This document shows, piece by piece, positions 24,941 to 34,016 of a DNA stretch of 64,000 nucleotides. The first letter of the stretch is position 1; each line of letters opens with the position of its first letter. The DNA is from Pseudomonas brassicacearum (GTDB taxonomy: Bacteria > Pseudomonadota > Gammaproteobacteria > Pseudomonadales > Pseudomonadaceae): assembly GCF_009601685.2 (NCBI RefSeq), contig NZ_CP045701.2, forward strand, positions 4,154,001 through 4,218,000, read 5' to 3'. Position numbers and translations under genes: made by a program. The notes beneath the pieces were generated by a model that was not told the DNA's origin, searched no databases, and was given only the letters and a program-made list of their open reading frames with translations.

Positions 24941-26050
24941 TTGAATGTCGATATCGAGTGCATCGTCGTAGGCGCGGGGGTCGTCGGGCTCGCCGTGGCG
25001 CGGGAAATGGCCCAGGCCGGTCATGAAGTGCTGGTGATCGAAGCCGCCGAAGCCATCGGCATGGGCATCAGCTCGCGCAACTCCGAAGTCATCCATGCAG
25101 GCATCTATTATCCGCCGGGCAGTCTCAAGGCGCAGCTGTGCGTCGAAGGCCGGCACCGGCTGTACGCCTATTGTGAAAGCCACGGCGTCGCCACCCGCCG
25201 GCTCGGCAAGTTGATCGTTGCCACGGATCAGGCGCAGGTGGCCGGACTCGAAACATTGCTTGAACGGGGCTTGATGAACGGCGTGGATGACCTGCGCCTG
25301 CTCGATCAAGAACAGGCGCTGGCATTGGAACCGGCCCTGGCCTGTGTCGCCGCGCTGTATTCGCCTTCCACCGGTATCGTCGATTCCCACGCTCTGATGC
25401 TTGCCTTGCTGGGCGACGCCGAAGCGGCCAGGGCGAACATTGCCTTCCACACGCCTTTGCTGGGAGCTCGCGTCATCACTGGGGGGTTCATGCTGGAATT
25501 GGGCGGCACGGCGCAGATGACCCTGTCCTGTCGCCTGCTGATCAACGCCGCGGGCCTCCAGGCACCGGCCCTCGCCCGCTGCATCGAAGGCCTGGAGATG
25601 CAATCGGTACCCGAGGACTTTTTGTGCAAGGGCAACTACTTCAGCCTCGCCGGGCGAGCACCGTTCCGCCATTTGGTCTATCCCGCACCGGAAGCTGCTG
25701 GCCTGGGCATCCACATGACGCTCGATTTAGCAGGCCAGGCGCGTTTCGGCCCGGACACCGAATGGGTCGAGTGCGAGGACTATCGAGTGGATCCGGCCCG
25801 GGCCGAAGCGTTTTACCCGGCGATCCGCAATTATTGGCCGGGCCTGCCCAACCAGAGCCTGCAACCAGCCTACAGCGGCATCCGCCCAAAGATCTCCGCG
25901 CCCGGCGAACCGGCCCGCGACTTTGTCATCAGCAGCGAGGCCGAACACCGGGTGCCAGGGTTGATCAACCTGCTCGGGATCGAATCGCCCGGGCTGACGT
26001 CCTGCCTGGCAATCGCCAGCCGGGTCCGACAACGGATCGAAAATGCCTAG
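24941..26050 (+). CDS. FAD-dependent oxidoreductase, LhgO/DAO family
   Basis: The 369-residue protein starts with a TTG, chosen because AAGGAG lies eight bases upstream and no in-frame ATG precedes the nucleotide-binding motif. The dinucleotide fold is at residues 6-35 ([19 protein letters not shown]), followed by [18 protein letters not shown], a stretch typical of the L-2-hydroxyglutarate oxidase (LhgO) group of the D-amino-acid oxidase superfamily. The C-terminal [16 protein letters not shown] also fits. It probably oxidises a 2-hydroxy acid. The exact substrate is not shown. It stands alone after nuoN. Confidence 0.85.
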   Translation: MNVDIECIVVGAGVVGLAVAREMAQAGHEVLVIEAAEAIGMGISSRNSEVIHAGIYYPPGSLKAQLCVEGRHRLYAYCESHGVATRRLGKLIVATDQAQVAGLETLLERGLMNGVDDLRLLDQEQALALEPALACVAALYSPSTGIVDSHALMLALLGDAEAARANIAFHTPLLGARVITGGFMLELGGTAQMTLSCRLLINAAGLQAPALARCIEGLEMQSVPEDFLCKGNYFSLAGRAPFRHLVYPAPEAAGLGIHMTLDLAGQARFGPDTEWVECEDYRVDPARAEAFYPAIRNYWPGLPNQSLQPAYSGIRPKISAPGEPARDFVISSEAEHRVPGLINLLGIESPGLTSCLAIASRVRQRIENA

Positions 26051-26248
26051 CCACCAGCGCAAAGTGCAACGCGTTTTGCCCCCCGCTCATGCAGCTTGCA
26101 CGACGCCGGAAATTCCTTGCGTTTCAACTTATTGTTTTTAAAGGGTTTTAAATCGATCTTCGGCTGGCACAGCTGATGCAATTCAGCTCTTACGCGGCGT
26201 AGGCGTCTCCAAGCCTGCCCGCTTCCGTGTATTGCCGAGGAGCTACCT

Positions 26249-26725
26249 ATGAATGCCATTGATCTGTTGAAAGCCGACCACGAACGCGTCAAAGCCATTC
26301 TGACTCAACTGAGCGAGTCGACCGACCGCGCCGTGAAAAAACGCACCGACCTGTTGGCAAAACTGGAAATGGAAATTTCCATCCACACCCGCCTGGAAGA
26401 AGAAATTCTTTATCCGGCTTTCAAGCAGGCCGGTGGCAAGGACGAGGCCGAAATGTATTACGAAGCCAAGGAAGAACACCGTACTGTCGATTCGCTGGTG
26501 CTGCCGGACCTGAAAACCACCGATCCGACCCAGCCGGAATTCGCCGGGCGGGTGAAAGTGGTCAAGGAACTGCTTGAGCACCACATCGAGGAAGAAGAAA
26601 AGGAAATGTTCCCCCAGGCGAAAAAACTGCTGGGCAAGGCAAAACTCGATGCCTTGGGTGCTGACATGGAGACCATGAAAGCGCAGTACAAAAAAGAACT
26701 GAGCAGCGCCAATCTCGCCGCCTGA
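26249..26725 (+). CDS. Hemerythrin HHE-domain protein
   Basis: The product has 158 residues and a four-helix bundle of the hemerythrin HHE type. Iron ligands are seen in order: ADHERVK, HTRLEEEILYP, EEHRTVD and HHIEEEEKEMFP. Such proteins bind oxygen or act in redox or NO responses. The start follows GAGG by a suitable distance. A hairpin lies between it and the convergent LysR gene. Confidence 0.92.
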   Translation: MNAIDLLKADHERVKAILTQLSESTDRAVKKRTDLLAKLEMEISIHTRLEEEILYPAFKQAGGKDEAEMYYEAKEEHRTVDSLVLPDLKTTDPTQPEFAGRVKVVKELLEHHIEEEEKEMFPQAKKLLGKAKLDALGADMETMKAQYKKELSSANLAA

Positions 26726-26727
26726 TC

Positions 26728-26784
26728 AAAGCGCCGTGGATGCTTCAGCCGTCATGTGACGGCTGAATGCGTTGCGGCGCTTTT
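26728..26784. terminator. Bidirectional terminator between hemerythrin and LysR genes
   Basis: The outer arms AAAGCGCCG (26728-26736) and CGGCGCTTTT (ending 26784) enclose an inner hairpin with arms TCAGCCGTCA and TGACGGCTGA. The A-run on one side and T-run on the other suit both convergent genes. It reaches the last codon of the LysR gene. Confidence 0.8.
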
Positions 26785-27661
26785 ATTGCATTTGTTCGCG
26801 CAAGAATTCCACCAGCGCCTGCACCGGGCGTGCACTTTGCCGATGCTGGGGATACACCGCCGACAACGCCAGCGGTGCGGTCTCGAAACCTTCCAGGACC
26901 TTGATCAGCCGTCCATCCTTCAAGGCATCGCCGAGGATGAAAGCGGGCAGATAGGTGATGCCCATGCCGGCGATGGCCGCGTCCCTGAGCAAATCGCCGT
27001 TATTGGCGCGCATACGTCCCGTGACCTCCAGGGTCAACGGTTTGCCGGTCCCCGCGAAACGCCATTGCACCTGGCGACTGTGACCATAGGGCAAGCAGTC
27101 GTGATTGCGCAGGTCTTCAGGCCGCGCAGGCGTGCCTTTTTGCGCCAGGTAAGTGGGGCTGGCGCAGTACACCCGCTCGATGGTCGCGATGCGCCGGGCA
27201 ATCAGCGTTGAATCCTCCAGCACGCCGATGCGCAGCGCCAGGTCATAGCCCTCCCCCAGCAGATCCACCGAGCGGTCGCTCAGGTCCACCTCGACGCTGA
27301 CGCCCGGATGGCGCTGCAGAAACAGCGGCAGCAGGCTGCCCAGGTGCGCCACGGCGAAAGACAGCGGTGCGCTGAGGCGAATGGTACCGCGGGGCTCGCT
27401 GGTCTGGCCGCTGATGCCCTGCTCCACCTGTTCGACTTCATTGAGCAGGCGCAGCGCCGCTTCGTAATAGCGCTGGCCCAGGGGCGTGACATCCAACCGC
27501 CGGGTCGAGCGATTGAGCAGGCGCACGCCCAGGCGCTGTTCCAACTCCATCAGCTTGCGACTGACGAACTGTTTGGACAGCCCCAGCTTGTCCGCCGCTG
27601 CGGTGAAACTGCCCGACTCCATGACCTGGGCAAAGATACGCATTTCTTCGAAGGGGTTCAT
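26783..27661 (-). CDS. LysR family transcriptional regulator
   Basis: The 292-residue product has an N-terminal winged helix (residues 1-60, FAQVMESGSFTAAADKLGLSKQ) and a periplasmic-binding-like effector domain. The start ATG at 27661 is chosen over the ATG at 27667 because AGGA is better spaced. It resembles the CrgA-like LysR subgroup. Upstream lies a REP pair and then the YcaC-like gene on the same strand, so its target is not apparent. Confidence 0.9.
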   Translation of the reverse strand: MNPFEEMRIFAQVMESGSFTAAADKLGLSKQFVSRKLMELEQRLGVRLLNRSTRRLDVTPLGQRYYEAALRLLNEVEQVEQGISGQTSEPRGTIRLSAPLSFAVAHLGSLLPLFLQRHPGVSVEVDLSDRSVDLLGEGYDLALRIGVLEDSTLIARRIATIERVYCASPTYLAQKGTPARPEDLRNHDCLPYGHSRQVQWRFAGTGKPLTLEVTGRMRANNGDLLRDAAIAGMGITYLPAFILGDALKDGRLIKVLEGFETAPLALSAVYPQHRQSARPVQALVEFLREQMQ

Positions 27662-27752
27662 TGTCATTCCTGGGGTGGACAGTCAGCGGTTTCTGTTGGC
27701 CATTGTGGTTTAGGTAAAGCAGATAGGAAAGGTGTGGGATGTGCCGCCGTCA

Positions 27753-27818
27753 TCGCGAGCAAGCTTTGCTCCCACATTGGATCGGGCGAAACCCTGTGGG
27801 AGCAAAGCTTGCTCGCGA
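27753..27818. repeat. REP pair
   Basis: The inverted arms TCGCGAGCAAGCTTTGCTCC (27753 on) and GGAGCAAAGCTTGCTCGCGA (to 27818) are nearly perfect complements, separated by about 20 bases. Confidence 0.88.
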
Positions 27819-27855
27819 TAGCGGTGAATCAGCTTGAAAGAAGTGAATGCCAAAC

Positions 27856-27881
27856 ACAAAAACGCCCGCACACGGCGGGCG
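27856..27881 (-). terminator. Terminator of the YcaC-like gene
   Basis: Read on the minus strand, the stem with arms CGCCCGC and GCGGGCG is followed by TTTTTGTGTTTGG. It lies 19 bases after the stop codon at 27900. Confidence 0.75.
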
Positions 27882-27899
27882 TCGTTCAGCATGGACCGC

Positions 27900-28529
27900 T
27901 TACTTGGCCGTCAGCGCCGCGTAGCTGTTCATCAGGTTGCGGTAGTTCGGAATGCGCTGGGACAGCAGGTTGCCCAGGCCTTCGATGTCGTTGCGCCAGT
28001 CGCGGTGCAGCTCACAGGCCACCGAGAACCAGTTCATCATTTGCGCGCCGGCCGCGGTCATGCGCACCCAGGCGGCCTGTTGCACGGTTTCGTTGAACGT
28101 ACCCGAAGCGTCGGTCACAACGAACACGTCGAAACCTTCAGCCAGCGCCGACAGGGTCGGGAACGCCACGCAGACATCGGTGACCACGCCGGCGATGATC
28201 AGTTGCTTGCGGCCGGTGGCCTTGATCGCCTTGACGAAATCTTCGTTGTCCCAGGCATTGATCTGGCCTGGACGGGGGATGTACGGCGCATCCGGGAACA
28301 TTTCCTTGAGCTCCGGCACGATCGGACCGTTGGGGCCTTGTTCGAAGCTGGTGGTCAGGATGGTCGGCAGTTCGAAGAACTTCGCCAGGTCGGCCAAGGC
28401 CAGCACGTTGTTCTTGAACTCGTTGGGCGAGAAATCCTGGACCAGGGAAATCAGGCCGGTCTGGTGATCGACCAGCAGGACGACCGCGTCGTCTTTGTTC
28501 AGACGGTTGTAGGCGGGAACGTTGCTCAT
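27900..28529 (-). CDS. YcaC-type isochorismatase-family hydrolase
   Basis: The product has 209 residues, the length of YcaC and related cysteine hydrolases. The catalytic aspartate lies at residue 21 (LLVDHQTGL) and the nucleophile cysteine in AGVVTDVCVAFPTL. A conserved TTSFEQGPNGP loop is present. YcaC proteins form octameric rings and their substrate is not well established, though nicotinamidase-like amide hydrolysis is the family chemistry. A REP pair separates it from the upstream amidohydrolase. Confidence 0.9.
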   Translation of the reverse strand: MSNVPAYNRLNKDDAVVLLVDHQTGLISLVQDFSPNEFKNNVLALADLAKFFELPTILTTSFEQGPNGPIVPELKEMFPDAPYIPRPGQINAWDNEDFVKAIKATGRKQLIIAGVVTDVCVAFPTLSALAEGFDVFVVTDASGTFNETVQQAAWVRMTAAGAQMMNWFSVACELHRDWRNDIEGLGNLLSQRIPNYRNLMNSYAALTAK

Positions 28530-28564
28530 GGGATGACTCCTTTGGGATGGATGTTACAAAACCT

Positions 28565-28668
28565 TGTGGGAGCGAGCTTGCTCGCGATAGCGGCGTGTCA
28601 GGCGGCGGCGACGTTGAATGTTCCGCCGCCATCGTCGGATCGCCGACCGGAGCAAGCTCGCTCCCTCA
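28565..28668. repeat. REP pair
   Basis: TGTGGGAGCGAGCTTGCTCG begins at 28565, and the opposing arm GGAGCAAGCTCGCTCC ends near 28665. The element fills the gap between two minus-strand genes. Confidence 0.85.
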
Positions 28669-28688
28669 GGGGGAAATCCGCGTGTTAG

Positions 28689-30527
28689 TCAAAAGGCAAA
28701 ACAGGAACAGCCAAATGCGCCCCAGAAGCCTTGGAAATCACTGACCGGGACGTTCGACAACCGCGCCCGTTCATGGCTGTGGGAATGCACCGTGCACGGA
28801 CCGCTGCACTGGTGGACCTGGGCCTGCAACGGTGACGTCGGGCGCCAGTGGCCCGGGACCTTGACCACCGGCGACCAGTCGGGCAGCACCGGGACGCTGG
28901 CCGGCCCGAGTTTTTCGAAGTCGCCGGCGGCGTACACCACCTTGCCGTCGACCACGGTCAGCACCGACTCGATCCACTTGATGGCTTCTTCCTCGACGCT
29001 GAAAAAGTCCGCGCTCAGGGCCGCCAGGTCCGCCAATTGGCCAACCTTGATCTGGCCTTTCTTGCCCTGCTCCGACGAGAACCAGGCACTGCCGTGGGTA
29101 AACAGTTCCAACGCCGTCAGGCGCGGCAAGCCTTCTTCGTGCAACGAAAGGCCACCGACCGTGCGACCGCTGACCATCCAGTACAACGAGGTCCAGGGGT
29201 TGTAGCTGGAGACGCGGGTGGCGTCGGTGCCGGCGCCCACCGGCACGCCTTCGGCGAGCATGCGCTTGATCGGCGGCGTGGCTTCGGCAGCCTTGGCACC
29301 GTAGCGGTCGACGAAGTATTCACCCTGGAAGGCCATGCGATCCTGGATCGCGATGCCGCCGCCCAGCGCTCGCACACGCTCGATGTTTTTCGGCGTGATG
29401 GTCTCGGCGTGGTCGAAAAACCAAGGCAGGCCGTTGAACGGGATGTCGCGGTTCACTTTTTCGAACACATCGAGCATGCGGCTGATGGATTCGTCATAGG
29501 TGGCATGCAGGCGGAACGGCCAACGCTGCTCCACCAGGTGCCGGACCACGGGCTCCAGGTCCTGCTCCATGCCAGGCGGCAGGTCCGGGCGCGGCTCCAG
29601 GAAGTCCTCGAAATCCGCCGCCGAGAACACCAGCATTTCCCCGGCGCCGTTGTGCCGCAGGAAATCATCGCCCTGGTGCAACTTGACGCTGCCGGTCCAG
29701 TTCTTGAAGTCGGTGAGCTCTTCCTTGGGCTTCTGGGTGAACAGGTTGTAGGCGATGCGCACCGTCAACTGCTCCTCCCGAGCCAACTGCTCGATCACCG
29801 CGTAGTCGTCCGGGTAGTTCTGGAAGCCGCCGCCGGCATCGATGGCACTGGTCAGGCCCAGGCGATTGAGTTCACGCATGAACTGGCGGGTGGAGTTGAC
29901 CTGGTACTCCAACGGCAACTTCGGCCCCTTGGCCAACGTCGAGTACAGGATCATCGCGTTAGGCCGTGCCACCAGCATGCCGGTGGGTTCACCCTTGCTG
30001 TCACGCACGATCTCGCCACCCGGCGGGTTCGGCGTGTCACGGGTGTAGCCGGCCACCCGCAGCGCGGCACGGTTGAGCAAGGCACGGTCGTACAGGTGCA
30101 ACACGAACACTGGCGTGTCGGGAGCGGCCTGGTTGAGTTCTTCCAGGGTCGGCATACGCTTTTCGGCGAACTGGAATTCGTTCCAGCCGCCCACCACGCG
30201 CACCCATTGCGGCGTCGGCGTGCGGTCGGCCTGGTCCTTGAGCATGCGCAAGGCGTCGGCCAGGGACGGTACGCCTTCCCAGCGCAGCTCCAGGTTGTAG
30301 TTCAGGCCGCCACGGATCAGGTGCAAGTGCGAGTCGTTGAGCCCGGGAATGACGGTGCGGCCCTTGAGGTCGATGACTTGGGTAGCGCTGCCGCGCAGGG
30401 CCATGGCCTCGGCGTCGGTGCCCACGGCGACGAAGCGCCCCTGGCTGATGGCAACCGCGCTGGCGCGGGGTTTTTCACGGTCGACGGTATGGAACTGGCC
30501 ATTGAACAGAATCAGATCGGCGTTCAT
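28689..30527 (-). CDS. Amidohydrolase, YtcJ-like
   Basis: The ATG at 30527 (MNADLILFNGQFHTVD) follows AAGGAAA and gives 612 residues. The longer open frame to 30569 is unlikely. The amidohydrolase_3 layout is seen: the entry strand region GLNDSHLHLIRGG near residue 67 with the HxH metal motif, a central DHAETITPKN with its histidine, and GTDATRVSSYNPW with the late aspartate. These metal enzymes hydrolyse amides or imines; the substrate is unknown. The cysteine-rich tail (CSGPCTVHSHSH to FGCSCFAF) looks like part of the family form. Confidence 0.87.
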   Translation of the reverse strand: MNADLILFNGQFHTVDREKPRASAVAISQGRFVAVGTDAEAMALRGSATQVIDLKGRTVIPGLNDSHLHLIRGGLNYNLELRWEGVPSLADALRMLKDQADRTPTPQWVRVVGGWNEFQFAEKRMPTLEELNQAAPDTPVFVLHLYDRALLNRAALRVAGYTRDTPNPPGGEIVRDSKGEPTGMLVARPNAMILYSTLAKGPKLPLEYQVNSTRQFMRELNRLGLTSAIDAGGGFQNYPDDYAVIEQLAREEQLTVRIAYNLFTQKPKEELTDFKNWTGSVKLHQGDDFLRHNGAGEMLVFSAADFEDFLEPRPDLPPGMEQDLEPVVRHLVEQRWPFRLHATYDESISRMLDVFEKVNRDIPFNGLPWFFDHAETITPKNIERVRALGGGIAIQDRMAFQGEYFVDRYGAKAAEATPPIKRMLAEGVPVGAGTDATRVSSYNPWTSLYWMVSGRTVGGLSLHEEGLPRLTALELFTHGSAWFSSEQGKKGQIKVGQLADLAALSADFFSVEEEAIKWIESVLTVVDGKVVYAAGDFEKLGPASVPVLPDWSPVVKVPGHWRPTSPLQAQVHQCSGPCTVHSHSHERARLSNVPVSDFQGFWGAFGCSCFAF

Positions 30528-30573
30528 CGGATTTCCTTTGACGATAAATGAATCGATAGGCGGCGACATTTAG

Positions 30574-30617
30574 AGGGATCGCTTCGCGATCCCACGGGGA
30601 TAAATCCCCTCGCCACA
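30574..30617. repeat. REP element
   Basis: AGAGGGATCGCTTCGCGATC and GGGGATAAATCCCCTCGCCA lie next to each other in the 120-base gap upstream of the amidohydrolase. This is half of the doublet seen at 4148. Confidence 0.75.
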
Positions 30618-30647
30618 ACAGTGCTAGTCACAAAAGCTCGGCGCTGC

Positions 30648-31274
30648 TCAGGGCTCCAGGTGCACGTGAGCTTTCGAGTCCTCAAGCCACGGTGCGAACA
30701 GCCGGGTCGCCAGCGGCATGCACACGTACACCACCGAAAGCACGATGGTCAGGGTGATCAGGAACGTGGCCACCACGTAGTTGGAAAGAAAACTGTTGAG
30801 TTGCAGCAACGGCCCCCAGATCAGCGGCACCAGCAAGGTGTGCGGCAGGATGACCAGCAGCGTTACCACGGCCTGCTTCCAGCGTGGCGGCGGTGTGGCC
30901 GCATCGGCCAGCGGGGTGAACCAGAATTCCTTGTGCGCCCCGACTTCGGTCTGGTCACCGTCGGCCAGCAACGGCATGGCCTCCTCCACCAGTTCGCGGC
31001 GCTCGGGCGAGTCCAGCCAGCGTTGCATGGCCTCGGTGGAACAGAAGCGCAGCACGCAGGTGAACAGCGCCAGCCCGTCCTGCTTGCCCCGCACCACATC
31101 CACCCCCAGGTGCCCTGGCCATTGACCGGCCACGCGCACGATGCGGCGCAACCAGGCTTCATACGCCGCGTCCTGGCCGGCCTTGATCCGGTGCTTGACC
31201 ACCAGGGTCACGATTTCATCGAAGCCGGGCTTGGCCGGGCTCGCGGTGGATTCAACGGTTTGAGACTCAGACAT
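30648..31274 (-). CDS. Antibiotic biosynthesis monooxygenase-domain protein with membrane tail
   Basis: The ATG at 31274 (MSESQTVES) gives 208 residues. Residues 20-120 resemble an ABM dimeric ferredoxin-like domain (ETFVTLVVKHRIKAGQ-like start, then WPGHLGVDVVRGKQ). Residues 135-200 carry two hydrophobic helices (VVTLLVILPHTLLVPLIW and YVVATFLITLTIVLSVVYV). The start lies inside the 3' end of the DoxX gene by eight bases, so the two are translated together. The membrane-bound ABM type is common in pseudomonads, without a firm function. Confidence 0.82.
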   Translation of the reverse strand: MSESQTVESTASPAKPGFDEIVTLVVKHRIKAGQDAAYEAWLRRIVRVAGQWPGHLGVDVVRGKQDGLALFTCVLRFCSTEAMQRWLDSPERRELVEEAMPLLADGDQTEVGAHKEFWFTPLADAATPPPRWKQAVVTLLVILPHTLLVPLIWGPLLQLNSFLSNYVVATFLITLTIVLSVVYVCMPLATRLFAPWLEDSKAHVHLEP

Positions 31275-31680
31275 GACGAAGCACTCCAACAAAACGCGTA
31301 TTGATTGCCAGGCGTCCGGGCCCGGCGATCAACACACTGGTAAATACGATCAGCAGCAGCCAGCCGAACTGGCCTTCTTCCAGGCTCCACTGCGGGTGCA
31401 CCACCAGCAGCGCCACGACCAGCAGAAACAGGATCGGCAAGCACGCCAGGCGCACCAACACACCGGCCATGATCAGCAGCGGACACAGCACCTCGGCGAA
31501 AATCGCCAGGACCAGGGTCGGCGCCGCGCCAAGGTGAAACGGGTCTTCGATACGGGTCAGCTCGACGCTGTAGTGCAACAGCTTCGGCAACCCATGGACC
31601 CACAGCAAAAACAACGCGCCACTCAGGCGCAGGAACAACAAGCCCAGATCCTGCAGCGGGCGCTCATCGGTCATGTTCAT
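31267..31680 (-). CDS. DoxX family membrane protein
   Basis: The product has 137 residues with four predicted helices, matching the small DoxX family. The ATG at 31680 overlaps the TGA of the upstream LysR gene by four bases (ATGA). A second ATG two codons later is possible. DoxX-like proteins are quinone- or redox-linked membrane proteins of unclear role. It is the middle gene of an overlapping lysR-doxX-monooxygenase operon. Confidence 0.88.
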   Translation of the reverse strand: MNMTDERPLQDLGLLFLRLSGALFLLWVHGLPKLLHYSVELTRIEDPFHLGAAPTLVLAIFAEVLCPLLIMAGVLVRLACLPILFLLVVALLVVHPQWSLEEGQFGWLLLIVFTSVLIAGPGRLAINTRFVGVLRHV

Positions 31681-32624
31681 CGGTGGGCTCCGTCCGCGGC
31701 GATCGAAGCCGCCGCTGGCAGCGGTTGGGACATATGGCTGGCAATGCGCGAGCGTAGCCAGCGCTCGGCCGGGTCGTTGTCATGCACGCCGCTCCAGACC
31801 ATCGACAGTTCCGCGGCATTGATCTCGAACGGCGGGTCCTCGGCGCGCAGCGCGCAGCCTTCCACCAGCGCGCAGGCGGCATAGTCGGGCACGGTGGCGA
31901 TCAGTTCGGTGCCGGCCAGCAAGGCCCGCAGGCCGCTGAATTGCGGCACCGCCAGCACCACTTTGCGGGTCCGGCCGATGCGGGCCAGGTCCAGGTCGAT
32001 GTTGCCGCTCAGGTCGCCCGAGAACGAGACCATGGCGTGGGGCCGCGAACAGTATTCGTCCAGGGTCAAGGGCCCCGGGCGCTTGTCGCCACGCAAGACT
32101 TTGCAAGGAATGTCCCGCAGCTTCTTGCGCTTGGCATTGGCCGGTAGATCGGTGGTGTAGCTGACGCCGACGCTGATTTCACCGCTGGCCAGCAGCGACG
32201 ACATCAGCAGGAAATTGGCCCGGCGCACCACCACGATGATCCCCGGCGCTTCTTCGCGCAGTTGACTCAGAAGCGGTGGAAACAGGCCGAATTCGGCATC
32301 GTCGGACAGACCGATGCGAAACACGTCGCAACTGGTTGACGGATCGAACGCCTTGGCGCGGCTGACCGCGCCAGAGATGGTGTCCATGGCCGGTTGCAGC
32401 TCTTGCAGGATCGCCAGGGCTCGCGGCGTCGGCTCCATGCCGCGCCCGTGGCGGATCAGCAAAGGATCATCGAACAGATCCCGCAGCCGCCCCAGCGCCG
32501 CGCTCACCGCCGGCTGGCCCATGAACAGTTTTTCGGCAACGCGGGTCAGGTTTTTCTCGAACATCAGCGCCTCGAAGATCACCAGCAGGTTCATGTCGAG
32601 ACGGCGTAAATCGTTGCGGTTCAT
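31677..32624 (-). CDS. LysR family regulator, NodD/LeuO-like
   Basis: The 315-residue product begins with RRLDMNLLVIFEALMFEKNL and carries the winged helix FMGQPAVSAALGRLRDLF near residue 40, typical of the NodD/SyrM/LeuO branch. It overlaps the DoxX gene by four bases and is transcribed first in that operon. This is unusual because LysR genes are more often divergent from their targets. Its ribosome site is weak. Confidence 0.9.
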   Translation of the reverse strand: MNRNDLRRLDMNLLVIFEALMFEKNLTRVAEKLFMGQPAVSAALGRLRDLFDDPLLIRHGRGMEPTPRALAILQELQPAMDTISGAVSRAKAFDPSTSCDVFRIGLSDDAEFGLFPPLLSQLREEAPGIIVVVRRANFLLMSSLLASGEISVGVSYTTDLPANAKRKKLRDIPCKVLRGDKRPGPLTLDEYCSRPHAMVSFSGDLSGNIDLDLARIGRTRKVVLAVPQFSGLRALLAGTELIATVPDYAACALVEGCALRAEDPPFEINAAELSMVWSGVHDNDPAERWLRSRIASHMSQPLPAAASIAADGAHR

Positions 32625-32645
32625 GGGTGTGAGTCCTATCGATCC

Positions 32646-32669
32646 TGTGGGAGCAAACCCGCTCCCACA
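32646..32669. repeat. Single REP palindrome
   Basis: TGTGGGAGC and GCTCCCACA face each other across six bases, upstream of the LysR start and after the chloroperoxidase-like gene. Confidence 0.8.
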
Positions 32670-32683
32670 GTTTCATGGTTTGA

Positions 32684-33505
32684 TCAACCCTGGATGAACG
32701 CCAGCAGGTCCGCGTTCAGGCGGTCCTTGTGGGTGTCGGTCAGGCCGTGGGGCGCGCCGGGGTAGATCAGCAACTGGGAGTTCTTGAGCAACTTGGCGGC
32801 GGCGATGCCAGCCGTTTCGATGGGGACCACCTGATCGTCATCGCCATGGACCACCAGGGTCGGCACGTCGATGTTGCGCAGGTCTTCGGAAAGATCGGTT
32901 TCCGAGAACGCCTTGATGCAGTCGTAGGTGTTCTTGTGGCCGGCGAGCATGCCCTGCATCCAGAACCAGTCGATCATGCCTTGGGACACCTTGGCGCCCG
33001 GGCGGTTGGCACCGAAAAACGCGCTGGCCACATCTTTGTATAGCTGAGAACGGTCGGCCAGGGAGGCCTGGCGGAAACCGTCGAACACTTCCACAGGCAG
33101 ACCGCCGGGGTTGGCCGGAGTCTTGAGCATCAGCGGCGTCACCGCCGAAATCAGGCCGAGCTTGGCGACACGGGCGGCGCCATGGCGGCCGATGTAGCGC
33201 GCCACTTCGCCACCGCCGGTGGAGAAGCCGAGCAACACCGCATCCTTCAAGTCCAGGCGCTCGATCAGCTCGGCCAGGTCATCGGCGTAGGTGTCCATGT
33301 CGTTGCCGTCCCAGGGCTGGCTGGAGCGCCCGTGCCCACGGCGGTCATGGGCGATCACCCGGTAGCCATTGGACGCCAGGAACATCATCTGCGCCTCCCA
33401 ACTGTCCGAGTTCAACGGCCAGCCGTGGCTGAAGACCACCGGTTGACCACTGCCCCAATCCTTGTAGTAAATCTCGGTGCCGTCGCGGGTGATGAAGGTG
33501 CTCAT
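32684..33505 (-). CDS. Alpha/beta hydrolase, non-heme chloroperoxidase-like
   Basis: The product has 273 residues, the length of cofactor-free haloperoxidases. The nucleophile elbow GFSTGG holds S95, the oxyanion region is [11 protein letters not shown], the acid lies in [11 protein letters not shown], and the histidine in [16 protein letters not shown] lies eight bases upstream of the ATG. These enzymes hydrolyse esters and, with peracid, halogenate in vitro. A physiological substrate is not known. Confidence 0.92.
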   Translation of the reverse strand: MSTFITRDGTEIYYKDWGSGQPVVFSHGWPLNSDSWEAQMMFLASNGYRVIAHDRRGHGRSSQPWDGNDMDTYADDLAELIERLDLKDAVLLGFSTGGGEVARYIGRHGAARVAKLGLISAVTPLMLKTPANPGGLPVEVFDGFRQASLADRSQLYKDVASAFFGANRPGAKVSQGMIDWFWMQGMLAGHKNTYDCIKAFSETDLSEDLRNIDVPTLVVHGDDDQVVPIETAGIAAAKLLKNSQLLIYPGAPHGLTDTHKDRLNADLLAFIQG

Positions 33506-33631
33506 GACATGACTCCTTGAGGTGGGTGGATCGCTTTATGGTCCAGCCATGGGGGGTACCTGCGTGAGTTAAACGTTGTTAATTTTTTCGGCACGGCGGT
33601 GTTAAAAACCCGCTTCCGCGGGGCCGCCCCC

Positions 33632-33752
33632 GTAGCAGCTGCGTAGAAGCTCTGTAGAAGCTCTGTAGGAGCTGTGTAGGAGCTCTGTAGAAGCTCTGTA
33701 GAAGCTCTGTAGGAGCTGTGTAGGAGCTGTGTAGGAGCTGTGTAGGAGCTGT
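33632..33752. repeat. 11-bp tandem repeat, 11 copies
   Basis: Eleven consecutive units of the form GTAGNAGCTNT/C run without interruption. They include GTAGCAGCTGC (1), GTAGAAGCTCT (4), GTAGGAGCTGT (5) and GTAGGAGCTCT (1). The unit equals the middle arm TGTAGGAGCTG of the nested REP-like palindrome at 831-984, of which a single complementary copy (AGCTCCTACA) remains near 33860. Confidence 0.92.
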
Positions 33753-33801
33753 CGAGTGCAACGAGGCTGCGATCTTTCCAAAGACACTTGAATCTCAAGC
33801 G

Positions 33802-33849
33802 AAAGATCGAAAGATCGAAAGATCAAAAGATCAAAAGATCAAAAAATCG
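33802..33849. repeat. 8-bp tandem repeat, 6 copies
   Basis: Six units of AAAGATCG or AAAGATCA (the last AAAAATCG) lie in the loop of the expanded REP-like element. They correspond to the inner arm GATCTTT of the copy at 831-984. Confidence 0.88.
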
Positions 33850-34016
33850 CAGGCTTCGCCAGCTCCTACAGAAGCCCAGCGCGAGCAAGCTCCCTCGCCA
33901 CGGGATTTGCCGGCTGGAAGACTGGGAGTAGAGCCTGCGCCGTTGCGCTTGTAACCAAACCTGAGGAATATGCTCGGGTAACGCCCCAGCACCGGGACCA
34001 GAACATTGAGAGCAAC

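Larger units (their letters stand above)
33506..34016. other. 511-base gap dominated by repeat arrays
   Basis: The gap between divergent genes holds an 11-bp tandem array (33632-33752), an 8-bp tandem array (33802-33849) and a REP right half (to 33904). An open frame on the minus strand across the array is a by-product of the repeat and has no ribosome site. Confidence 0.7.

Noticed and set aside
28848..30551. Plus-strand frame of 567 codons opposite the amidohydrolase
   Set aside because: The minus-strand frame carries the clear amidohydrolase motifs; the plus-strand one has none.
33632..33752. CRISPR array
   Set aside because: The units are 11 bases with no spacers, and no cas genes are nearby. 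It is a simple tandem repeat.
33502..33798. Minus-strand frame of 98 codons reading through the 11-bp array
   Set aside because: Its repetitive Tyr-Ser-Thr-Leu sequence follows from the repeat itself and there is no ribosome site.
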